Shown here: positions 54,061-64,000 of the stretch, piece by piece
Numbering within the stretch: position 1 is the stretch's first letter
Layout of the letters: every line of letters starts with the position of its first letter
NCBI GenBank assembly: GCA_023014365.1
Contig: JAEBUN010000029.1
Location: 310,001-374,000 of the forward strand
Source: Lepiota brunneoincarnata
Taxonomy: Eukaryota > Basidiomycota > Agaricomycetes > Agaricales > Agaricaceae
Direction: 5' to 3'
DNA length: 64,000 bases
Position numbers and translations under genes: made by a program
The notes under the pieces: generated by a model
Told to the model about the DNA's origin: nothing
The model's input: only the letters and a program-made list of their open reading frames with translations
The model's database searches: none

Positions 54061-56815
54061 CAATGTCCCTAGACCAACTACACCACCACCTTGGACACAT
54101 CTCACCCCAGATCACCTGAAAACTCATTGAGGGACTAATGGTAACTGGTGTAAACCTTGAAAGACTATCAGCAAATACTCCCATTGAGTGTGAGTCATGC
54201 ACTTATGCAAAACTCACCAGGAAGCCCATCTCAAAAGAGTGAACAGGTGATCGAGCAACAGAATTTGGCCAAGAGATCCACAGCAATGTGTGGGGGCCAG
54301 CACCAGTACAGATGTGAAGGAGGAAGAGCTACTATGTCACCTTCACCAATGATTGGTCATGATATACCCATCTTGAGCTGCTAGCAAACAAATCTGATGT
54401 GTTTACAACCTACCTACCAAGCATTTGATGTCTGGTGCAAAGTCCAATACAAAGCTCAGATCAAATGCCTTCATTCAGATTGAGGTGGCAAGTATACTAG
54501 TAAAGATTTTCAAAGAGTATTTGAAATCGCAAGGGACCAAGCAAAAGCTTACCATACATGACACTCCCCAACACAATGGCATAGCAGAATGATGAAATCG
54601 GACCATCCTCAAGCATGTCCGAGCACTCTTCCATGCAAGCAGGCTTCCCCAATATCTATGGGGTGAGGCCGCCAAACACACAATCTGGCTCATAAACTGA
54701 ACCAGTATGACAGCCCTTGATAGAAAAACACCATATGAAATGGTCCATGGTCGTAAACCTGACATGTCAGAGGTCCATGAGTTTGGGGAGAAGGTGTGGG
54801 TGCAAGTAGAGGATCGCAACAAGCTGTCAGCGAGGGCAAAGGAGGGACAATGGCTGGGTTTTGATGAGACCAGCAACAGTGTACAAATTTGGTGGCCCGA
54901 CACTTGAAAAGTATCTGTTGAGCGAAATATTCAATATATAAAGGGCTATGTTGCCACTGCTAGTCTTGAGGGGGAGAGAGCAACATCAACACCAGCAAAT
55001 GAGACTGCAGAAGTAAACATACCTGCTACAACATTGAGCACCACAGTGTCACCCCATGCCCCAGCCCCAGAGAACTCCCTGACGAAACCCACAGAGCAAC
55101 CAGACACTGCTGAAAATGCCTACCATACACCCCATCCCCAGCATACTCGAACGCCAAGCCAGAAAGCTTGAGACCTTCAAGAAGGTTGTGCAGTCATAGC
55201 TGTAGAGGCAAACAAGTGGGAGGAAGTCCACGTTTTTGCTACAGAGATGGCAGAGGCTGAGGCACTAGAGCCTTGAAACCTAAAAGAAGCTCAAAAACAA
55301 GCAGACTGGCACCTATGGGAGCAAGCAATTTGCAAGGAGCTCAACACACTCCAGAAAGCAGGAACCTGGGAGCTAGTGGATGCCCCAGAGGGCATAAACA
55401 AGGTTGGATCCAAGTGGGTCTTCAAGGCCAAGAATCATGCCAGTGGGAATGTGGTCAAATACAAGGCTTCTCCCAAGTCCCAGGTGTGGACTATTTTAAT
55501 ACATTTACACCTGTTACCAAACTCCCATCGAATCAAGACAATCCTGGCAATTACAACAGATCGAAACATGGAGATCCACCAGATTGACATAGAGGGAGCA
55601 TACCTGAATGGTGTCCTCAGTGAGAATGAGACCATATACATGCGTCAGCCACCAGGATTCGAGGACCTTACACACCCTGGGAAACTGTGCAAATTGAGGA
55701 AGACCCTTTACAGCCTAAAGCAGTCAGAATGTCAATGGTATCAACACTTATGTGAGATACTGGTTGACAACTTGAACTTCACATGATGTGAAGTTGACCA
55801 GTGTGTTTTTTACAAGCACGATGAGCCTGACCTCACCATCCTCACTGTGCATGTCGATGACTGCACTCTCACAGCCACCAGCATCACCCTCATCATTTGG
55901 CTGAAGACAAGAATCTCTGATTATGTGGAGATCACTGACCTGGGTGAGATACACTGGCTGCTTGGCATCCAGATAGCTTGCATACATGAACAGCACATCC
56001 TCAGCATGTCCCAGGATGCCTACATCAACTCATCCCTCCACCATTTTGGTTTCGAAGACCAAAAACCAGTGATGATCCCCATGGACCCCTCTACATGACT
56101 TACCTCAGAACATAGCCTGAAAACGACTGCTGAGATTGCGTTTATGGCCAGAATCCCATACCAGGAGGCTATAGGCATGCTAATGTATGCAGCAATTGGC
56201 ACAAGGCCAGATATTGTGTATGCTGTGCAGGTTGTCTCAAGATTCTCCAGGAACCCAGGCCCTGCTCACTGGGAGGCCGTAAAGCAAATTTTCTGCTACC
56301 TCAAGGGCACTCAAGACCTCAAATTGACTTATGGAGGTGCAAGAGGGAACCTAGAAGGATATACAGATGCAGATGGAAACATGGCTGAGGACAGGAGGGC
56401 CACTTCCAGGTACACATTTCTTATCAATGGTGGTGCCATTTTGTGGAGTGCCAAGTGACAGGAACTAGTCACCTTGTCCACCACAGAGTCTGAATACATG
56501 GCAGCAACTCACGCTGCTAAGGAAGCCCTCTGGCTTCATTCCCTCATCTCCCAGATCTTTGCAGAAGATCTCCCCCCCACCATGCTCCACTCTGACAACC
56601 AATCAGCCATTGCTCTTGCAAAGGATCACCAATACCACACTTGGACAAAGCACATCAACATCCGGTACCATTTTATTCAATGGGTTGTTGAGGAAGGCAA
56701 GATCAGGCTGATCTATTGCCCTACACACGAAATGGTGGCCAACGTATTCACAAAAGCACTCCCATCACCTAAAGTCAAGCATTTTGCTCAGGCCCTCAGA
56801 CTTGTCATGGCTTGA
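54061..56815 (+). pseudogene. Copia-1 integrase, RT and RNase H
   Basis: After F2 the frame resumes with SLDQLHHHLGHIS (zinc region) and CESCTYAKLTRK. The integrase core has VWGPAPVQ, HSD-stop-GGKY and HNGIAE-stop-WNR. RT (55270 on) has AGTWELVDAPEG, KVGSKWVFKAK, FSQVPGVDYF, IDIEGAYLNGVL, RQPPGFED and VHVDDCTL; RNase H has TDADGNMAED, LSTTESEYMAATHAAKEALW, DNQSAIALAKD and VFTKALP, ending at 56815. Stops are nearly all TGA (for example 54109, 54240, 55785-55790, 56096, 56456). A frameshift lies near 55490. GAGGGGGAG at 56814-56822 is the polypurine tract. Confidence 0.9.
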
Positions 56816-56822
56816 GGGGGAG

Positions 56823-57130
56823 TGTTGAGCTAGCAAGCTCATGTTAAGCTTTCTGCAACATATCCCATTTTGGGATTGTTTTGTTTGTACATTGTTTGTG
56901 AACCCCCCAGGCATGTTTTTGCCCATTTATGGACACCTGTCGGTAGTGTATATACTCACCAACCTGCCGTTAGACACCTCAGTACTTGTGCTATGAGCTA
57001 CTGAGGTGAGTAGAAATTTACCCTTATGTTCTACACTATGATACTTATGCCTATGGTAGATTTAGACATTCTACAGGTATATACTATATAGTACTCGTGC
57101 TATGAGCTACTGAGATTTAGACATTCTACA
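56823..57130 (+). repeat. Copia-1 3' LTR (308 bp)
   Basis: TGTTGAGCTAGC to GACATTCTACA. Uninterrupted, so it serves as the empty-site reference for both Tc1 and Copia-2. Contains a partial internal duplication of GATTTAGACATTCTACA. TSD CTACC follows. Confidence 0.95.
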
Positions 57131-57135
57131 CTACC

Positions 57136-57369
57136 TACAACATGGCCTCCATGATGTAGTCAGGGGCACTGGTGATTGGCATTCTGCCAGTTTGCTGGAA
57201 TTTCTAATTCCAACAGTTGAGACCCATGTGAAGCATATCAGTTACTGTGTAGGGATGCCCTCTTGGCTATGTGAGGACATCGCAATTATCTAGTGTACAG
57301 TGGTAATTCAGCTCACTCTTTATCTCTCTCTATTTATTCTTATCTTACACATAATTCTTTCCAACTTCA
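57136..57369. other. Spacer between Copia-1 and LINE, no gene seen
   Basis: About 230 bp of unclassified sequence, the likely continuation of 1410-1600 before Copia-1 inserted. Confidence 0.6.
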
Positions 57370-57501
57370 CACTCATTTTACATCATTCCTCTTTTGGCTC
57401 TCGCCATCACCTTCAAAGTGACACATGTCCACCCTCTGTCCACTGAGTGAGGTCTCCAGCTCTAAACAGTCCAGCATACTCCTCTGGTTTAACCAGGGAA
57501 T

Positions 57502-59494
57502 ATGCTGCCCCAAACTCTGTCTCGTCCGCCTCCAAAGTGCACTGCTGCCAATTGCTCCCCTGGCCACCCATTGGGACTCCCAGCGACAAGCCAGGACTCT
57601 CCCTCCAGTGAGGGCTTCTTGCCTGACCCTGCTCATGCCCCTAAGAAGATGCGGGCTTCTGCTGCCTTTGCCAACATTGAAAGCGATGATGGCCTCTCGT
57701 ATGCCAACCCGGATTCCCCTCCGGATACGCCAACCCCCGCCCCCAGCATGCCTTTGCCCACTGCCACCCCTCAAGCCCCTGCCTCCGGGATCTTGCAGGC
57801 TGGGCCCCCCCCCCTTACCACCCACCTCATCGCTGCCTGGCAGGCAATGAAAGAGGCTCATCCAGACACTCTGACCATGACAGATGTCCTCAATCATTCA
57901 TGCACGCTCTCTGCTCTCAGTGCCATAGTTTATGCCATTGTGTCCTTGCCCTGGGGCTCTGCAACCATTTGGACATCTGATGGCCACCAGCTGTTAGGGG
58001 AAGTAAGAGCACCGGAACCAAGTTGATATTTGGGTGGCGAATACAATCGACACCCACACTACTTATATACATAGAGGCCTGCGCACAGACCGGGTAGCCA
58101 AACACTACGTAGCTACTAGAACATAACGTACGCAAGCAATATACAAACAACGTCAGTCGCACATGGGTTAGACTCGGGGATGGGGGTGGCCGAAGGCCGA
58201 GGCCGGGCTTAGGCATCGGGCATCGGCTAGAGAGGCCGAGCACGGATACCCAACCACAGACCCCTAGACGTACCTTGCGTAAGGGGATATAGTCCCCTTA
58301 CACCAGCTTCCCTTCACGTCTGTCCTTGGGGAGTCCATCTCCTCGTTCCTCCTGCCTGCCGCTGAATCTGCGGCACTGCCACATTATATGACCCACAGAA
58401 CTGCTGATGTAAGCAGTCCTGCGCCTGCCCCTCCTTCTCGCCCGGTGCGCCCTACCACCCTGGTTCCTCCTACTGTCCCAGCGCCCCATCCTCCTGGCTG
58501 CCAGGGCCATGCTCCCCCCCTAACCCCCACTGCTGTTGTCCCTCCAGGTGCTCCCAAGCACCCGTCCTTCGCACAGGTGGCAGCCCAGCTGCCCAGCAAG
58601 TGCCCTCGGGCTCCTGCAACCACTTCTGGCCCCACCCGGCACCAGATCCTCATCCCCTGCCAGGTCCCCAGCTAAACTTGGGGTCTTGGCGTCCTTGGTA
58701 TCTCCAGGTCAACATGGCCCTTTGGGCATCGGGCTCTAGCCTGGTGGTCAATTCCATTCGCCCTGTGTACGACTGGCATTTTGCTGTCTATGCTCTCTGT
58801 TCCTCTCCTGGCTGACCTGCCAGTCATTTGTACCAGCCGTTGCGCATGTCCTTTGAGTCAACAAGGATGCGCAGGTGGCCCTCCCCCATTCCAAGTCTTA
58901 TCTTAAGGTCTTGGACGTCCCCCTTGTCCTCGGTGAGCATTGTATCACCCTGGACAACGTCACTGCCGCCTTTAGGGCTTCCCCCCTGGCTGATGACCTC
59001 CTCTCCCTTGCAGGCCCCCCCTGCGTCATGCGCAACTCCAGTGAAGGCAGACACCACCACTGTCTACTTCAATATCTTTGACTCCCAGGCAGGCGCCGCG
59101 GCCAAGAAACTGGCCAGGTTGCTACCTTCCCATCTCCAACAACATCTGTCTTGTACAGACTGCCCGGGCCAACCCTGGCTCCCCCCAGTGCACTTGGTGC
59201 TGGAGGTGGGGCCACCCTACCTCTGCATGCCGGCGTTCGGCTCGCAGGTGCCCCCTCTGTGGTGGGCCTCACTCTGAGGCCCACCATCGCTCACATGCTG
59301 GGTGCTGCTGCTGGCAATGCGAAGGTGTCCCCTCCCCTTCCCCTGACCAAGGCTGGTGAGCCTTGCCCTCATCCACTATGGTGCGTCAATTGCACCAAAG
59401 CTCACTCTTCACGCAACCGGAAGTGCCCCTTCTGGTGCCACCGATTTGACGGCGAGTGGATCTGTTGGTGCTATGTGCCTCCCAAGAGTGGGTG
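57502..59494 (+). pseudogene. LINE ORF1 (gag-like, multiple zinc knuckles), copy 1
   Basis: MLPQTLSRPPPKCTAANCSP starts a Pro/Ala-rich N-part (57502-57990). After the solo LTR come PSFAQVAAQLPSKCP and, in shifted frames, an RRM-like middle region (SYLKVLDVPLVL, RASPLADDLLSLAG, YLPISNNICLVQTARA). The C-part has CTWCWRWGHPTSAC, CPLCGGPHSEAHH and CVNCTKAHSSRNRKCPFW, three CCHC-type knuckles typical of Tad1/I-like LINE ORF1 nucleic-acid chaperones. It ends at 59494. Several frameshifts and stops. Confidence 0.82.
57992..58302 (-). repeat. Solo LTR of element D in LINE copy 1
   Basis: TGTTAGGGG to CCCCTTACA, 311 bp, TSD CCAGC at 57987-57991 and 58303-58307. Opposite orientation to 7212-7541. CpG-rich, so younger than that copy. 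Confidence 0.93.
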
Positions 59495-59805
59495 AGCCTG
59501 CTGCTGCATTATCTGGTGCATGGTAGGTACCCCATGCCCCTGTATGTACGAGTTTGTTTCCTTCGAGGTTTTTTCTCTATGCTTGCACCACTCCCTCTCG
59601 ACTGCACTTACCCCCCAAATCCCCTTTGCTACCGGTCTCATATGTAGTTTAAATGCTTCTGTTGAGGCGCTATGTATTAGATACGCTTTGGGGGACCAGA
59701 CTGCAACCGGGCCCCGGTATATAAACCATTGATCTCAAAAAAAAAAAAACACTCATTTTACATAGAAAACTTGCTTGTTTATGCTCTTGGTCTCTCATTT
59801 ACATA

Positions 59806-59835
59806 CAGTGACCCACAAAACTGTTCCAATCACTT
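59806..59835. repeat. Orphan Tc1-type terminus
   Basis: TA then CAGTGACCCACAAAACTGTTCCAAT matches the outer end of the Tc1 at 1830 with one difference. No second terminus or transposase was found downstream, so it is a remnant of the same or a sister family. Confidence 0.7.
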
Positions 59836-60735
59836 GAGACCTATGAGAATACAAGTGGCCCGCACAGGGTGCCATAAATATCCCCATTTATTCAAAATGC
59901 ACTGACAAATGGACGGGCCCTGCATGTTCAGTCACACATACAAAAAACAAATGCAGATCTATTGTTCCTGTTTAGATAGCTTGTGGAGTCAAAATATACA
60001 TGGCACATTATTTTAGACTATTTTAATTGTCTCTGTGGTTGCCATTTATCTGCTCACTGAATTAGAAACCATGATTGAATAAGCGGTGTATCCATTGAAG
60101 TGAGGGTAGTGGGGTTGGTAGGCAAGCACGACTGCATCCATCAGTCACAAAGCTTTTGACCCAGAAGGGGGGGTGTGGAGAGAGAATGAGAGAACAAGAA
60201 TGAGAGCGAGAGCGAGAACGAGAACGAGAAAACGAGAGGGAGAGGGGCTTGAGTAGATAGAAAGAGAGCTGGGGTGTATTTTCACTACTTGTAATACAAT
60301 TTTCTGGCTAGTTTTTATACTACAAGGTGGACTTTTTTTTTAAATGGGGAAGTGAAAAGTATGGAATGGAAGAGACAGGAGGAGAAATTCCATAACAAAA
60401 GTTGTAGCATATGTTCTTTAACTACAGAAGGGGAGAGAGAAAGAATGGAAAAAGGGAAAGGGGCATCACCTATGCAATCCATCGCTTGCATGACATGTCC
60501 ATGCGTGTTGCTGGTCATGTTTGGTGTGTTTTGGGTGGTGGACGAGCTGGGAGTGTGTGGTCACCATAGTTGTCTCCATGGTGAACAAGCCAGGAGCATG
60601 TGGCCAGCCATAGTTGTCTCTGCGGTCTCGTCTGGGCTAGTGGAAGGGGGGATGATGGGTGCTACACGAGCAGCTGTCGTTTGCTCTCCACACCATATAG
60701 ATACATTTAGTTCAACAAAAGTAGCTAAATGTATT
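59836..60735. other. Unclassified region, no gene supported
   Basis: Short open frames only (for example 60352-60756), without motifs or coding-like composition. Includes a purine-rich simple repeat and a perfect 10-bp hairpin ATACATTTAG/CTAAATGTAT near 60702-60735. Confidence 0.5.
60178..60247. repeat. Purine-rich simple repeat
   Basis: GAGAGAATGAGAGAAC-type GA-rich tract of about 70 bp on the plus strand. Confidence 0.85.
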
Positions 60736-61210
60736 CTCCCACATACAGAAAATTAGTCAGTCTCTCCCAGTTGACATGTGTGCTTGCTGCACATTTAGTC
60801 TGAGTGATCAAATATGCGGGACAGTATTCAGGTGTCGTGGAGTGCCCTATATATTCAGAAAGTGTGACCCTCTTTTGTTGAGTGGTCCATGAGTGGGAGC
60901 AGGAGTGGGCCACTCAGATAGTATGTGGCTTGTTGCTGACTCCATCACAACTGTCTGACAGATGTGTTGTCTGGAAGTGTGCTCAACTGATATGTTGCGC
61001 CAACAAGAATATGGCAGCAAGTTAGGCATGCAATACCAAAAAAAAAGGGAATATCCCAGCAGCCCACTCCCATACCTGCTCATGGGCCACTCAAAAAAAG
61101 GGACTCATACATTCTGAACATACATAGTACTGCATGGCTCCTGCACACACCCCTGCAAATTTAATTATTTGGACTGAATGCATGGGAATTATGCATGCTG
61201 ACTGTGGGAG
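60736..61210. other. Possible degenerate foldback element
   Basis: CTCCCACA at 60736 and TGTGGGAG at about 61203-61210 are complementary. Inside, about 55 bp near 60850-60905 (TTGAGTGGTCCATGAG) matches the reverse complement of 61075-61125 imperfectly. No clear TSD. May be an old MITE. Confidence 0.4.
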
Positions 61211-61328
61211 ACCCCATTCCTCTTTTGGCTCTCACCATCACCTCCAAGTGATGCACGTCCGCCCTCTACTAACAGAGTGAGGTTTCTAGCTCTCGTATCT
61301 GGCATTCTCTTTTGGTTTACCAGAGAGC

Positions 61329-64000
61329 ATGCCCCCCAAGACCCCAACCCATCTGCCCCCAAAGTGGACTGCCACTGAGCAATCTCCTGGCTGCCTGCTG
61401 GGCCTCCCAGCATCCAGCCAAGACTCCCCTCCTGGAGAAGGCTCTCTGCCCAATCCCGCTCATGCTCCTAAGAAGGCGTAGGCTTCTACCTCTGGCTTCG
61501 ACAAAGAAGATGATGGCCTGTCCTACGCCAACCCGGACTCCCCTCCGGGAACACCTACCCCTGCCCCTAGCACACCTCTGCCTGCTTGCACCACTGAGGC
61601 CCCTCCCACTGGAATCTCGCAGGCTGGGACCCCCCCCCTTACCACTCATCTCATTGCCACTTGGCAGGCAATGAAGAGTGCCGATCCCAACGTCGACCGC
61701 AGTCGAATGCTCTTGGCTCTTGGTGCCTTAATCTTTGGCATCATTTCCTTGCCCTGGGGCTTGGCACCCATTCACACCAGTGATGGTTGCCGGCTCCCAT
61801 TCATTGCAGTCCTTGGGGAGGCCCTCTCCGGCTACCTACCTGCAGCACAGCCACCTCCAACCCACAGATCCGCTGATGTAAGCGGGTCTGTGCCTGCTCC
61901 CCTTCATCAGCCAGCACGTCCCACCGCCCTGGCTCCTCCCACCGCCCCAGTGTCCTGCCCTTCTGGTTGCCAGGGCTGTGCCCCCCCCTGGCCTCCTCCA
62001 ACCAATGTCCCCCCAGGTGCTCCCAAGCGCCCATCCTTTGCTCAGGTGGCAGCCCAGCCGCCCAGCAAGTGCCCTTGGGCTCCTGTGACATCCTCTGACC
62101 CCACCCGGCGCCAGGTCCTCATCCCATGCCAAGTCCCCACTAAACTCAGGGTCTTAGCATCCCTCGTTTCCCCTGTCAATGTGGCTCTTTGGGCATCGGG
62201 CTCCAGCCTGGTGGTCAATTCCATTCACCCTGCGTATAATGGCATTTTGCTGTCTACACTCTCCGTCCCTCTCCCGGCTGATTTGCTGGTCATCTGCACC
62301 GCCGTCGTGTGCATCCTTCATGTTGACAAGGACGCGCAGGCTGCCCTTCCCTGTTCCAAGTCCTACTTGAAGGTCCTGGATGTCCCCCTTGTCCTTGGTG
62401 AACATTGTGTCACTCCAGACAACATCACTGCTGCCTTCAGGGCCTCCCCCCTGGCTGACAATCTTCTCTCTCTCGCGGGCCCCCCCTGTGTCGTGCGCAA
62501 CTCTGCGAAGGCAGACACTGCCACCATCTACTTTCGACATCTTCAACTCTCAGATGGGCACCTTGGCTAAGAAATTAGCTGGGTGTTGATACGCCAATTT
62601 CATGCCTATACATGAATTCCGTACTCCGGAACGATTCTCTACATAGAATCATTGGCTATATCATTAAAGAACTCTATAGAGGATTGGTACTATATCCCGT
62701 AGTAGCCAGTTCGACCGAACTGAGGATATTCGAGCCTCGGAAGTGTTCAAACCAGCTCATTATCACTAAGCTTAGTGAACCAAGCTATCAGAACACTCTC
62801 CGGAGGGATTCAGGACTCTACATAGCCTATCGAGTATACCCCGGTCAGCATCAAGGGACCTTACGAGCAGTTTTCTGATGAACCCAAATGCGTTTGAACA
62901 TAAAAGAATGTACCTAGTGGCTGTCGCAGGCATATTACGTCTATAGCGAGTTCAATAATGATGACCTGGACCATGGAATGGAACGTCCAACGTTTGGGAG
63001 GCAATACCCGATGCCCAAAACCCTAGAAATATCAAAGACTCCTAATTAACGAGTGCTTTGGGGGTCCCGGCACTTCGGCATACTGCTTAACTGAGATTAA
63101 TTACAACGGATCAAGGAATTGTCCATCCGCTATACATTCCGATCATAATTGATCCGGAAACTTAATGCGCTCGCGTGGACGCAGAATAATGCAGACAAGC
63201 ATGGAACACGTCTGGCTGGATTGCCATTCGTTAATCAGAGAAAAACCCATAACCCAGGGTGAGGTAGAAATGCTGCCGAACCTTCCAAAATGTTCTACAG
63301 TGCCTGTAACAATTAAGCTTATTGTTTTCTATTTCATATTTACTATCTCTCGTATGTATCCAAACAATATAAATACTGGTCGCACTTGTTCGTGAAGAAG
63401 CAAGAGGTCTCACCCCTGCTTCCACATGCAAGTCTGCGAGCCGTGATCAAGAATGGTTTCAGAGGGCTATTTAGTGTGCGTCATTACTGTAAGTGTGATT
63501 TCTTCAGGTCATCGACCAACCCAGAGACAGAGACAGAGACCAGAGTTCAGAGTTTAGAGTTCCAGAGTGTTAGAGACAGAGACAGAGACAGAGACCAGAG
63601 TTCAGAGACCAGAGACCAGAGACCAGAGACCCAGCGCTTTGAATTGACAGGGATTGTCCTTTCATTGTTGCACCGTACGGCTAAGATAACTTCAACGGCT
63701 GTTTGTTAACCTCTAAAAACACTACTCTCTTGAATTTCGCTGTCAGAACGCACCCCCAGAACACCCTAAAAGACGAAACTGTTCATTATCTATCTCATTC
63801 CACTTGTATTAGCTTAAGCTTATCGAATTGCGGCTAAGCTTAGTGAAAACAAGCCCACTATCTATATTAAAACCTACGAAAGTTTCTACCTTTTCAGTGT
63901 TACCTTTATATTTCCAATGACGCCTGCCTCGTGCAGACTGCCTGGGCCAACCCTGGCTCTCCCCAGTGCACTTGGTGCTGGTGGTGGGGCCATCCTACCA
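61329..64000 (+). pseudogene. LINE ORF1, copy 2, partial
   Basis: MPPKTPTHLPPKWTATEQSP, a TAG at about 61479-61481, then a long open stretch from DDGLSYANPDSPPG through HRSADVSGSVPAP, PSFAQVAAQPPSKCPW, LVVNSIHPAYN, LKVLDVPLVLGEH and RASPLADNLLSLAGPP to a frameshift near 62530. After the solo LTR, coding resumes (LVQTAWANPGSPQCTWCWWWGH) at the first zinc knuckle. Better preserved than copy 1 in the N-terminal and middle parts, and useful for reading ORF1 across the copy 1 gaps. Confidence 0.82.
62587..63896 (+). repeat. Solo LTR of Gypsy-E in LINE copy 2 (1310 bp)
   Basis: TGATACGCC to CCTTTTCA, TSD GTGT at 62583-62586 and 63897-63900. The longest and cleanest copy of this LTR, used here as reference. 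Recurrent short ORFs inside E LTRs are byproducts of the repeat. Confidence 0.95.

Larger units (their letters stand above)
1606..57130 (+). mobile_element. Copia-1: complete Ty1/Copia element expanded to 55.5 kb by nested insertions
   Basis: The 5' LTR begins at 1606 and the 3' LTR ends at 57130. The 5-bp TSD CTACC is identical at 1601-1605 and 57131-57135. The 5' LTR is in three pieces (1606-1829, 3438-3467, 42610-42667), split by Tc1 and Copia-2. It is followed by a primer-binding site at 42668, gag-protease remains to 44224, Gypsy-F2, then integrase-RT-RNase H from 54061 to 56815 and the 3' LTR. Removing the insertions leaves about 5 kb, a normal Copia length. All enzymatic domains carry stops, so the element is dead. 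Confidence 0.93.
57384..59749 (+). mobile_element. LINE copy 1: non-LTR retroelement with ORF1 and 3' tail, ORF2 absent
   Basis: Ends in a 13-base poly-A (59737-59749) and is flanked by the 14-bp duplication CACTCATTTTACAT (57370-57383 and 59750-59763), the signature of target-primed reverse transcription. Net length without the solo LTR is about 2.05 kb. ORF1 is recognisable, but no endonuclease or RT sequence is present between ORF1 and the 3' end, so it is an internally deleted, non-autonomous copy. Confidence 0.88.
61215..64000 (+). mobile_element. LINE copy 2, running off the window end
   Basis: Begins CATTCCTCTTTTGGCTCTC exactly as copy 1 does after its TSD, so the 5' end is probably complete. 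Continues past 64000 after a solo E LTR (62587-63896). Confidence 0.85.

Noticed and set aside
60352..60756. 134-codon ORF as a host gene
   Set aside because: No recognisable motif, no intron pattern, unusual composition, overlaps simple repeats.
62612..62878. Recurring 60-107-codon ORFs inside E LTRs (also near 25593, 27273, 41327, 50030)
   Set aside because: They recur only because the LTR recurs. Their lengths vary with frameshifts between copies and there is no coding signature.
1..64000. Ascomycete RIP as the mutational process
   Set aside because: Changes concentrate at CpG in both strand senses with many CpA sites untouched, and intact Tc1 and long open F frames remain. No computation was possible, so this is a judgement by eye.

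Overview
This is nuclear DNA of a repeat-rich fungus, most likely a basidiomycete of the Agaricomycetes. The evidence is Ty1/Copia and chromodomain Ty3/Gypsy elements, a Tad1-like LINE, a Tc1 transposon, and short GT-AG introns of 52-104 bases with CTAAC-type branch sites. No rRNA, tRNA, CRISPR array or convincing ordinary host gene is visible. Nearly every base belongs to a transposable element or its remains.

The core is one deeply nested insertion that can be decoded from target-site duplications (TSDs). Copia-1 occupies 1606-57130 (TSD CTACC on both sides). Its 5' LTR was hit by an intact Tc1 element (1830-3435, TSD TA) and by a second Copia, Copia-2 (3468-42609, TSD ACAGG). Its coding region was hit by Gypsy-F2 (44225-54060, TSD CAATG). 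Copia-2 in turn holds a solo LTR (family B, 5316-5973), a small LTR element with a KH-domain gag (D, 7212-8751, TSD CCAGG), a chromovirus on the minus strand (Gypsy-G, 9349-17227) and a very large Gypsy on the minus strand (Gypsy-E, 17228-41573). Gypsy-E's 3' LTR is split by Gypsy-F (17782-26836, TSD AAATA), whose own 5' LTR is split by a truncated E LTR (25604-26455, TSD CCGG). Gypsy-E also carries solo LTRs H (31196-31895, TSD GGTGC) and B (35391-36064, TSD ACTGG). Gypsy-F2 carries a solo E LTR (49055-50340, TSD CCGT) and a solo F LTR (52153-52539, TSD GCTGG).

Left of the nest (1-1409) is the 3' end of another Copia. Right of it (57136-64000) are two copies of a LINE that keeps only ORF1, one with a poly-A tail and a 14-bp TSD. 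Each LINE copy is interrupted by a solo LTR (D and E respectively). Between them lie a Tc1 terminus and about 1.4 kb with no recognisable gene.

Most coding regions are dead, mainly through CpG to TpG/CpA changes that turn Arg CGA codons into TGA stops. The Tc1 transposase is the only clearly intact large ORF. Four features stand out. (1) Gypsy-E carries about 5 kb of antisense, intron-containing accessory genes between pol and its 3' LTR, and the whole element is strewn with AAGCTT/TAAGCTTA palindromes. (2) The chromoviruses F and F2 have a conserved small two-transmembrane leader ORF in the same frame as gag, separated from it by a UAG. (3) F and G appear to be self-priming. (4) F and G share an extra zinc-knuckle ORF after pol.
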